DNA from: Hymenobacter volaticus
GTDB lineage: Bacteria > Bacteroidota > Bacteroidia > Cytophagales > Hymenobacteraceae
Length of the DNA stretch: 64,000 nt
Direction of reading: 5' to 3'
Assembly: GCF_022921055.1 (NCBI RefSeq)
Contig: NZ_CP095068.1
Location: 62,001-126,000, forward strand
Part shown: positions 58,101 to 64,000 of the stretch, piece after piece
Numbering within the stretch: the first letter of the stretch is position 1
Layout: each line of letters opens with the position of its first letter
The notes under the pieces: generated by a model
Seen by the model: only the letters and a program-made list of their open reading frames with translations
Told to the model about the DNA's origin: nothing
Database searches by the model: none
Program-made: the position numbers and the translations under genes

Positions 58101-58275
58101 TTACGTCGGGGCTCGCGCCGGGGTAGGACGTCGTGACCGTGACAATGGGCGAATCGGTGACTGGGTACTCGCGCACCCCCAAGTAGGAAAAACCCACCAG
58201 CCCAAACAAAATAATAAGGACGGACAGCACCCCGGCCAACACGGGCCGCTGGATGCTAACGCTCGATAAACTCAT
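55186..58275 (-). CDS. RND multidrug efflux permease (HAE1/AcrB type)
   Basis: 1,029 residues, normal for the family. Begins MSLSSVSIQRPVLAGVLSVL, with two halves of six membrane helices and two large periplasmic loops. The TM4 proton-relay pair is seen in LVLAIGLVVDDAIVVLENIY, and GITGKLFQEFAVVVAGSVTV and LIGLITKNGILIVEFANQAK are further landmarks. Exports hydrophobic or amphipathic toxic compounds using the proton gradient. The overall motifs point to the drug (HAE) branch rather than the metal (HME) branch, despite the ArsR-type regulator. Downstream of the adaptor (35 nt). Confidence 0.95.
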   Translation of the reverse strand: MSLSSVSIQRPVLAGVLSVLIILFGLVGFSYLGVREYPVTDSPIVTVTTSYPGASPDVMAYQITKPLEESIGEANGIRTISSVSREAGSVITVEFNLDADLEAAANDVRDKVAKAIRLLPADVDPPVVEKASGGDGVIFMVVESKTKSILEVSNLASTVIKERMQNIAGVKHVGIAGEKKYAMRLRIDPAKLAAYQLTPADVEQALRKENVDLPGGRIEGDRNELTVRTLGRLVKDEDFNNMIVKQDGNSIVRFRDIGTAELGAENERTAVFNGLRRNAACVGVFVEPQRGANEIAIADEFNRRLEELRKEVPAEYEMTIGKDFTESIRASISEVEETLLIAFGLVVVILFVFLRDWRSTIIPVVAIPVSIVSAFFIMYLAGYSINVLTLLGLVLAIGLVVDDAIVVLENIYAKVEEGMSPLEAALKGSAEIYFAVISTTITLAAVFLPILFLPGITGKLFQEFAVVVAGSVTVSAFVALTLSPMMSAYLLKHQDQPNWLYRKTEPLFVGLNGGYERSLAWFLKRRWIALPVLVASLALIYGVGRLLPSELAPLEDRSQVTMVMVAPEGSSYEYTEKYINELSQFVVDSTQDLGLFQTYSLLALTFGPPAPVNVAIQQTFLKKAEDRTTSQAEVAAVLGRNAQNFRGVLVFPSQPPTIGGRFGGGQPVNFVLQGSSLGAVTAVLPKFLEEARKSPVLRFVDSDLKVNKPELVLTINRDKAAELGISVVEIARSLQLALSGQRYGYFIFNDRQYDVIGQLQRRDRDTPDALRAVYARTRSGEMVSLDNLVTFKESISPAAIYRYDQALSATVSAGLAPGATVGDGVAEMQRIAKQVLPATIKTSLAGESRDFAESASSLIFAFGFALVLIYLILAAQFESLIDPLIILLTVPLALTGALLSLWLLDQTLNVFSQIGIITLIGLITKNGILIVEFANQAKEQGMTPLEAAQAAAASRFRPILMTSLAMIFGTIPIALAVNSRSSLGTVIVGGLLFAGFLTLYIIPAVYSFLSRKHRPALVGEAQAAEVVTA

Positions 58276-58310
58276 GCGATAAAACAGTGAAATCAGAGAA
58301 AAAATGGACG

Positions 58311-59395
58311 CTATTGAGCCGAGGCCGAGCGCACTGGTACCCCCGGCCCTAGCCGGAGCAGGTTGGTCGTGATAACCGTATCGCCAGCCTGCACTCCGCT
58401 CAAGATCTGCACCGAGTTGCTGCTACGAGGACCAGTGGTGACGTCGCGGTAGTCGGCCTTGCCGCCTTTGATGGCGTAAAGGGCGTAGCCCTTGGCGGTG
58501 GGAATCAGCGCTTGCGTGGGCACGACCAGGGCGTTGGTGTTGGCGCGCAGCGCGAAGCTGATTTTGGCCGACATACCCGGCACTAGTTGGCGCTTGGCGT
58601 TGGGGCTAATAGCTTTCACCAGCAAACTACGGGTGCTCACGTCGGTGCGCGGTTCGGTAGCGACGATGCGGGCCGATTGCGCGGCAGTTCCGTTTTCGGT
58701 GGTGAACTGGATACTCTGGCCGGGCCGCACTTCGGCGGCGTAGCGCTCCGGCACCGTGAACGAGACTTCCACTTGACTCACGTCTTCCAGCGAAGTAAGA
58801 ACCGTGCTCGGCGTTACGTAAGCGCCAATGTCCACTCTATTTAAGCCTATTATACCCGCAAACGGCGCGCGGATTTGCGTTTTGGCCAGGTCCACGTCCA
58901 CGGCTTGCAGGTCGGCCTGCAATACTTGCAAGTTGGTGGATACCTGGTCGTACTCTTGTTGGGTTACCGACTCGGTGCGGAGCAGGCCGCGCATGCGCCC
59001 GTCATCGAGCAAGGCCAGTTTTTCCTGGAGCTTGAGTTTGCGGCGGCGCGCTTGCAAATCGGCATCGTCGAGCTTGAAAAGCAGCGTGCCCTGGGTTACC
59101 GAAGTGCCTTCGTGGGCGTAGATGCCCGTTACTTTGCGGGCTACTTCGCTTACAAGCTGCACTTCTTGGTTGGCCTGGATGGTGCCGGTGGCTTGCAACT
59201 CGTCGGAGGAAGCGGTAGGACGCACCACGTATTCATCTACGAGCACGGCCGGGGCGGGCCAGATGTTGCCGGAGCGTCGGTAACTGCCGCGGCTTTTTTA
59301 GCCGACAGTACTCTGGGCAGGCCGAAGCCAAGCAAAACGACCAGTACGAGGGCGCTTAGTAGCAGCACCCGAGGTTGGGTGAAGATGGATGTCAT
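58311..59395 (-). CDS. RND periplasmic adaptor protein (membrane fusion protein), one frameshift
   Basis: About 361 residues when joined. The N-terminus (59395 to 59255) is MTSIFTQPRVLLLSALVLVV with a membrane anchor, then TDAPATSG. One extra base in the G-run 59251-59254 (plus strand) leads into PAVLVDEYVVRPTASSDELQ. The rest has the lipoyl/barrel-sandwich hybrid (VARKVTGIYAHEGTSVTQGT), a helical hairpin and beta-barrel, IRAPFAGIIGLNRVDIG and SNSVQILSGVQAGDTVI. Links the permease to the TolC duct. First gene of the efflux operon. Confidence 0.9.
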
Positions 59396-59418
59396 GGGTG
59401 TTCGATAAAAGTGAAACG

Positions 59419-59444
59419 CATCGATTCATTATAATGCGTCGATG
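59419..59444. promoter_or_regulatory. 26-bp imperfect palindrome in the efflux leader
   Basis: CATCGA (59419-59424) and TCGATG (59439-59444) flank a core CATTATAATG (59427-59436), 22 of 26 positions symmetric. It lies 23 bp before the adaptor start codon, where an operator would block expression. Its sequence differs from the ArsR-like operators. Confidence 0.55.
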
Positions 59445-59548
59445 TTTTTAGGTAAAAGGATGTAGGTTTAAGACTTTGATTTCGCTTTGTCCCGCCGATT
59501 AGTTTGAGTTAAGTGTTTAAAGTGATTCGACCGGCACACTTCCCATCA

Positions 59549-59564
59549 ACACATGTACAAGTGT
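59549..59564. promoter_or_regulatory. Candidate ArsR operator in front of the efflux operon
   Basis: ACACATG-TA-CAAGTGT is a near-perfect dyad (one mismatch) and matches the dyad at 59917-59934 in front of the ArsR gene itself (AACACATG-TG-CATGTGTT). Shared sequence suggests one regulator for both. Confidence 0.6.
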
Positions 59565-59586
59565 CAATGTTTTGAGAAAAAAAATA

Positions 59587-59613
59587 ACCAGTTGATTATT
59601 TTTATCAACTGGT
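59587..59613 (-). terminator. Intrinsic terminator of the ArsR gene
   Basis: ACCAGTTGAT (59587-59596) pairs with ATCAACTGGT (59604-59613) over 10 bp. On the minus strand a run of Ts follows immediately (plus strand AAAAAAAATA at about 59577-59586). It lies 11 nt past the ArsR stop and separates it from the efflux genes. Confidence 0.85.
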
Positions 59614-59623
59614 CAGCTTGAAA

Positions 59624-59899
59624 CTATTTTGTTTTAAGCAACTGAAGGAAGCACTCCAGCTCTTCGAGCTTCTCAGCATTCACTGATAAATGTACGCAGC
59701 GGCCCTCCTTGTGCGACTCCACTAAGCCCGCATCCACCAACGCCTTCACGTGGTGCGACATCGAGGGCTGGCTGACAGGCGCTACGTCAAACAGGTCAGC
59801 ACAAGCCACTTGCGGAGCCTGCGAAATCTCCTGCAAGATGCGCAAGCGGTTAGGGTCACTGAGGGCTTTGGCGATTTTAACGAGCGACTTGGTATCCAT
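59624..59899 (-). CDS. ArsR/SmtB-type winged-helix repressor
   Basis: 91 residues, short version of the family. KIAKALSDPNRLRILQEISQ, then the recognition helix QPSMSHHVKALVDAGLV and wing HKEGRCVHLSVN. The alpha-3 metal motif ELCVCDL is replaced by ACADLFDV, with a single Cys, so metal sensing through that site is doubtful; a thiol or organic effector is possible. It is upstream of and co-directional with the efflux operon, and both carry the same dyad. Likely the repressor of the pump and of itself. Confidence 0.92.
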   Translation of the reverse strand: MDTKSLVKIAKALSDPNRLRILQEISQAPQVACADLFDVAPVSQPSMSHHVKALVDAGLVESHKEGRCVHLSVNAEKLEELECFLQLLKTK

Positions 59900-59916
59900 T
59901 GCGTGTAAAAGTACTC

Positions 59917-59934
59917 AACACATGTGCATGTGTT
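59917..59934. promoter_or_regulatory. Candidate ArsR auto-operator
   Basis: AACACATG-TG-CATGTGTT is a perfect 8-bp dyad, 18 bp before the ArsR start codon. It stands beside a -7-like TACTTTTA on the minus strand, so binding would block the -33 region. Confidence 0.68.
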
Positions 59935-60109
59935 AATGAGCATTTAACTGCATTACCCCAAGATTGGTTCTAGCCGCTCGTTACGCTTCGTATTTTCTCG
60001 CTTCCTCTAACCCGCCTTGTAAAGGCGCTTCCTTAGGCAGCCAACTTCCTCGCTCAGTACAGCGCAGCTTCCTAGCCTTAACGGGCCTACGCAACGCTGT
60101 ACCAGCTTC

Positions 60110-61441
60110 TTAGTCGGGCTTCAGGGGTTTCACCACCGAGCCTTCCCGCACCTCTTTGGAAGCCTTTAAGGGTGCCCCGTTGAGGGTGACCTTGTCGAAT
60201 TTCACGTCCGGATATTTGTTCGGAAAATCAGCCGTTTCCGCAGTGGCTTGCACGTTTTTAAAGGTAATGTTGGATACATTATCGGTTGGGTTGCCATTGA
60301 GTACGGCAAACTGCTTGACCTTTACCTTGAGGTTGGAGACGGTGATGTTGCGAATGGTGCCAAATGGCTTTTCTGTGCTGCCCGCCATGTTGAAGAACTG
60401 CGTCCAGGGCGAGAGCGTGACAATGGTGCCGCAACGGCCCGTCACGTTGTCAACGGTGATGTTCTCGTAGAGCTGGTACGTATCGGGGCGCATTTTGAAG
60501 AGCAGCAGCGGCCGGTCGTTTTCCACCTTGCAATTGCGCACCGTAATGCGGTTGGCGTGGATGCATTCGCTGCCGCAGGTTACGGCCGCGTGTACTTCGC
60601 CAAAGGTGCAGTTCTCAATCAGCACATCTTCGATGGGTCCGTTTTCCGGCAGTTTTTGGGCATTGGGGCCTTTGCCCCCCTTCATAACGATGCCATCGTC
60701 GTTGACGGAAATGTAGCAGTTGCGAACAGTTACTTTCTTGCACACGTCGATGTCCACGGCGTCGGTGCTAGGGGCCTTTACCGGCCGGAAAGGCGACCGG
60801 ATGTCACACCCGTCGATAAGCACATTGTTGCACTGGTACAAGTGCGTGGTCCAGAAACCCGAGTTGTGCAGCTTCACCTTCTGAATAGTCACGTTGTTGC
60901 AGCCCCAGATAAAGAGCAGCCGCGGCCGGTGCACCTCCAGGTTGGTGGACGATTTGCCGATTTTCTGCATGGAATCCCGGTGCGCCCAGAAGCTTTTCCA
61001 GAACCGCAGCCCATTCCCGTCGATGGTGCCGGGTCCCGTCACTTGAAAGTTGTTGACCTGGTAGGCATTGACGAGCGCCGCGTAATAATCCAGCTTTTGG
61101 CCTTCCATCCGCGAGGGAACCAAAGGGTAGTCCGCAATATTATCCGAACCTTTGAGCTTGGCGCCTTCCTGCAATCGCAGCTGCGTGTTGGGCTTGAAAA
61201 ACAATGCCCCACTCAGAAACACGCCTTTCGGAATCACCACGGTGCCGCCGCCCTCGGCATTAGCCTTGTCGATGGTGCGCTGAATGGCCTCGGTGTTCAG
61301 CTTGGTGCTATCGGTGCCCGCCCCGAATTGGGTGATGACGTAGTCTTTGGGCGCGGCGGTTTTCTGCGGCGGAGTTTCCGCACGGAAAGCAAGCGAGAAA
61401 GCAGTTAGCCCGAGTGGTAGCAGCGCAAGAAGAACTTTCAT
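60110..61441 (-). CDS. GH28 polygalacturonase-type glycosidase, secreted
   Basis: 443 residues from ATG 61441 (GTG at 61483 rejected). Signal peptide MKVLLALLPLGLTAFSLAFR. Right-handed beta-helix with the GH28 signatures in order: STDAVDIDVCKKV (NTD-like), ISVNDDGIVMKGG (DD pair, catalytic), TCGSECIHANRIT (in place of GHG; a GSE variant seen in exo-acting members) and LLFKMRP (RIK-like). Hydrolyses alpha-1,4-linked galacturonic acid or a related pectic linkage; substrate is not certain because the GHG site is changed. Alone, with no pectin transporter next to it. Confidence 0.9.
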   Translation of the reverse strand: MKVLLALLPLGLTAFSLAFRAETPPQKTAAPKDYVITQFGAGTDSTKLNTEAIQRTIDKANAEGGGTVVIPKGVFLSGALFFKPNTQLRLQEGAKLKGSDNIADYPLVPSRMEGQKLDYYAALVNAYQVNNFQVTGPGTIDGNGLRFWKSFWAHRDSMQKIGKSSTNLEVHRPRLLFIWGCNNVTIQKVKLHNSGFWTTHLYQCNNVLIDGCDIRSPFRPVKAPSTDAVDIDVCKKVTVRNCYISVNDDGIVMKGGKGPNAQKLPENGPIEDVLIENCTFGEVHAAVTCGSECIHANRITVRNCKVENDRPLLLFKMRPDTYQLYENITVDNVTGRCGTIVTLSPWTQFFNMAGSTEKPFGTIRNITVSNLKVKVKQFAVLNGNPTDNVSNITFKNVQATAETADFPNKYPDVKFDKVTLNGAPLKASKEVREGSVVKPLKPD

Positions 61442-61856
61442 AAGGCGGGATAAATGAGGAAGGACGTAAAGAAGCAGCTTCACAGCGGGAGTACTGTTCT
61501 GTAGTCACCTGATAGCTACGTTTAAGTACTCGTAGCCCTACTAGCTTCTTCTACTGAGCCAACGCACTGCTACTGCTACTGCTTATCTAGCCAACGCCAA
61601 CCCAACCATGCGGTGTATACCTGAGAAGAAAATCAGCCGCCGTGCATTAGTGCTTAAAGCAGCCTGGTAGTTTGGGCGTTACAAGCAATGATTGCGAGCC
61701 TCTGGAACGAAAAACGCCTCCCTTCAGGAAAGGAGGCGTTTTTGTAGATAACTTGTACTTCGCTTTGCACTTTTCAGCGCTTCCCTCCTATCGGCAACGC
61801 CGTTTCGTAGCAGTGCTCGTAAGCCAGCCTTTAGCAGGGGAAATAAAAATCACTGT
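61442..61856. other. Intergenic region with a bidirectional terminator
   Basis: 415 bases upstream of the GH28 gene. Contains the hairpin at 61710-61743; the rest shows no gene. The promoter of GH28 should lie in 61450-61650. Confidence 0.5.
61710..61743. terminator. 12-bp bidirectional hairpin with A and T tails
   Basis: AAAAACGCCTCC (61710-61721) pairs with GGAGGCGTTTTT (61732-61743), loop of 10 nt. The A-run and T-run make it a good intrinsic terminator on either strand. It ends the transcript of the lipoprotein gene 61857-62315 on the minus strand. Confidence 0.85.
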
Positions 61857-62315
61857 TTAGTCTGGCAGTGGCTTTGCTATTTTATCCCCGGTTTGGATGC
61901 TCCATTCTCCGATAAAGGCATTGTCGCGGTAAATGCGAACCCGCAAATCCGAGCTTGAGGTGATGGGCTGCAGCGGACGATTATCAATTCCGGTTAGCTC
62001 ATCGGCATTGGTCTGCAATTGCTTGTAGGAGAAGCCACCCAAGGCTTCGAAGGTGGTTCCTTGGTAAAGGCGGTAAGCTACCTGCATTAAGGCTGGCTTG
62101 CCTGTGTGCCGGAAGTGGAACAACACCCGTCCGTTCGGCTCATATTGATTTGGCTCGTAGATACCGTAGTTGGTTTCCCCATACTCACTGGTTTTCACCG
62201 GCTTGTTGCTCAAGCGAGATAAATCGGTAGGTGTGTCCGGGGTGACGTCGTCTTTCGAACAACTAGTGGTAGCGAGCAGAGCAGAAGTCGCGAGGAGAAG
62301 GAGAAAATGTTTCAT
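61857..62315 (-). CDS. Small lipoprotein, hypothetical
   Basis: 152 residues from ATG 62315 (the longer frame to 62399 is not family-like). Signal and lipobox MKHFLLLLATSALLATTSC. The mature domain is beta-rich, with YGIYEPNQYEPNGRVLFHFR, ALMQVAYRLYQGTTFEALGG and RIYRDNAFIGEWSIQTGDKI. No named domain. Its upstream region is AT-rich and likely holds the promoter. Confidence 0.75.
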   Translation of the reverse strand: MKHFLLLLATSALLATTSCSKDDVTPDTPTDLSRLSNKPVKTSEYGETNYGIYEPNQYEPNGRVLFHFRHTGKPALMQVAYRLYQGTTFEALGGFSYKQLQTNADELTGIDNRPLQPITSSSDLRVRIYRDNAFIGEWSIQTGDKIAKPLPD

Positions 62316-62498
62316 GAATACTATGTTGGTCAATGCACAATAGCAGGCAACAAATATACCACTTTGCCCGATGGTATTCTCTTTTGAAAAATTTGGCATC
62401 CTCTATATCTCCTAATGCACGGCTATCAAGGCGAGCAAGTATGCAAACGATGCTACTTGATATTGTAAACTCATAGCCCAAGGCAACCTTCGGCATTA

Positions 62499-63985
62499 TC
62501 ACCTGCTTACCCAAATAGGATTGGTTAGGACGAGCATATCGCCTTGGGGTTACGCACTTCCACCCGCAGGTAGCGGGGAAGCCCAACCGGCAACTGCCAG
62601 CGTACCGTCGTGGAGCCGCCGGGCGCTACCGGGCTGGTAGCCAGCACGCCGGTTGCGCCAAGCAGCTGAATGGTGCCAGCCGAAGCACCGCGCAGCTGGA
62701 AAGCTACCTTGATGCGTTGCCCACCGGCCACAACCAGAGTGTCGCCGATATTGGCCGCCGGCCCAGTGGCCCGTGCCGTCAACGTTAAGGTGAGTTGCCG
62801 GTCGGCCACCACGTAAGCGCGCCGGGCGCGCAGACCCTGCATGATGCCGGTGCGCGACAAGCTGCTGGTTTGCACCACGGTGCGGGGCCGGCCGAGCTGG
62901 TTGGGAGAAGAGGCGGCCGTGTGCGTGTCACTGGCACCCACGGCCAGCAAGGGACGACCCTGGCGGAGCAGCGCGTCCCACCAGCGCAGCGCTTGCTCGT
63001 TGCGCGCATCCCAGCGGCCATTCCACACTTCAATCCCATCGAAATGCCGCACCCCAAACTGGAAGCGGTTGATGGTATCGGGAAAGAAAGGATGGTTGAT
63101 GATGGCCAAGCCGCCTAGAGCACGCACCTGCGCCGTATGGGTGGCAATCATGCTGTCTTGGGGTGCATAGCGCCAGTCTATCAGCGTGGTGGCATCCAGG
63201 CCGAGGGCGTTCCAGTGGCCGAAGGCGGTGGTGGTTACCTCCTCGCCATTGATAATTAGCAGGTCGGGGCGGGCATAACGGCCCCAGCTCAGGTTGGCGC
63301 TGTTGGTGTTGTGCTCGGTCGAGACGATGAAATCCAGCCCTTGCGCGTCAGCCTCGTCCACTAGCTCGGCGGGCGTGCGCCGACCATCGGAGTGCAACGT
63401 ATGCATATGCAAGTCGCCGTGGTACCAACCCGCCCGGTTGTTAACTGTCGCTGCTGCGGGCGCGGCAACGAACGCCGCGCCTGTTGGACCAGGCACCAAG
63501 GTCACGGTCAATTTCCAGTCGAGGCCGCTTGGGGCGATGGTGGAAGGATAGAGCAGGACGTGCCAGGTACCAGAGTGTATAGGTCCGGGTACGTAGCCGG
63601 TGGAAGCCGTTTGGGCATTGATAAAGAACGAGGTTTTCGCCCCGCCCGACCAGCCCCGAAAGCCCGCCGTGGTGCCGGGCCGGTAACCGGCCGGGTCGTA
63701 GATGCCCATGTTGAGCACGTTGCCGCCTTGGCGGTTGTAGTCTTCCTGCACCCGGATTTCGGCCGTGCCCGCTGGCACTTCAATCGGCACATATAACAGC
63801 TTAAACAGGCTGTCGGCGGGCACGTGCCCCTGTCGGATTACCTCAGACGGCGGTGCTTGGGCTGCGACCGGACCCACTAGGCAAAGCACGCTTACGAGTA
63901 GGACAAGTAGCTGCGCCCACTTGTGCTGCGTGTCCGCTCTTCGCTTCCATTTGTGAAGCACCCCAACTTTTTCGCTATTTAACAA
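62499..63985 (-). CDS. Secreted CehA/McbA-type metallohydrolase (PHP domain), one frameshift near its end
   Basis: About 495 residues. Signal segment (AQLLVLLVSVLCLVGPVAAQ), an N-terminal beta-sandwich (about 60-190), then a PHP metallohydrolase: HGDLHMHTLHSDGRRTPAEL (HxH metal site), DFIVSTEHNTNSANLSW, LAIINHPFFPDT and VGASDTHTAASSP. A small C-terminal Ig-like domain ends VEVRNPKA. The raw frame stops at 62525; one extra base at 62542-62543 gives NPKGDMLVLTNPIWVSR and a stop at 62499, a better ending. PHP enzymes hydrolyse phosphoesters, amides or carbamates; the substrate is unknown. Start is uncertain (TTG 63985 or GTG 63961). Confidence 0.85.
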
Positions 63986-64000
63986 CGGCTGAAGTTGTCT

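Noticed and set aside
60248..61408. 386-codon open frame on the plus strand opposite the GH28 gene
   Set aside because: It is the antisense shadow of a well-supported GH28 gene; high-GC DNA leaves long open frames on the opposite strand, and the translation is His/Arg/Val-rich without domains.

Overview
The window looks like chromosomal DNA of a Bacteroidota bacterium, most likely Hymenobacter or a close relative in Hymenobacteraceae. This is inferred from type IX secretion (T9SS) sorting domains, a PorP/SprF protein, promoters of the Bacteroidota form TAnnTTTG, few Shine-Dalgarno sequences, glycosidase families GH97, GH92, GH127 and GH28, and a fairly GC-rich composition. I saw no rRNA, tRNA, CRISPR array, insertion sequence or prophage structure.

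Layout. 1-16 kb is a block of secreted polymer-degrading enzymes (glutaminase/DUF4965-type, GH127, GH97, GH92, a PHP-like protein). It is interrupted by a T9SS type B surface protein with three tandem double-Ig repeats and its PorP/SprF partner. 16-22 kb holds small metabolic and regulatory genes: AraC, SDR, HxlR, alpha/beta hydrolase, Dabb, barstar-like and a cysteine-desulfurase-like enzyme. 22.3-25.1 kb is gene-poor and carries a lone tyrosine recombinase. A 33-bp 13-7-13 inverted repeat, shaped like a recombination core site, overlaps that gene's promoter. 25-32 kb has a cytosolic multi-PAS histidine kinase, an RsbQ-like hydrolase and a KAS III. 32.6-34.6 kb contains the broken ends of three genes (amidohydrolase, SusD, S41 peptidase) and two very long perfect hairpins.

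36-53 kb is the most interesting part. Here an AraC-family regulator and a two-component system (beta-propeller sensor kinase plus LuxR-type regulator) are surrounded by genes for lipoproteins, outer-membrane beta-barrels, a PKD lipoprotein and a T9SS type A protein. Five exactly 66-bp promoter elements of identical geometry (AATCCG, then AnTCCG 21 bp later, then TAnnTTTG 37 bp after that) stand before these genes on both strands. They appear to define a local, apparently undescribed regulon. The 21-bp direct-repeat spacing is what AraC-family activators use.

53.7-59.9 kb is a tripartite RND efflux operon with an ArsR-type repressor and a shared operator. 60-64 kb has a GH28 pectinase-like enzyme, a small lipoprotein and a secreted CehA/McbA-type metallohydrolase.

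At least a dozen otherwise intact genes are interrupted by single missing bases, nearly all at G/C positions and mostly in short G/C runs. This points to systematic consensus error (or, less likely, real phase changes), so I join such genes into single entries and give the break points.
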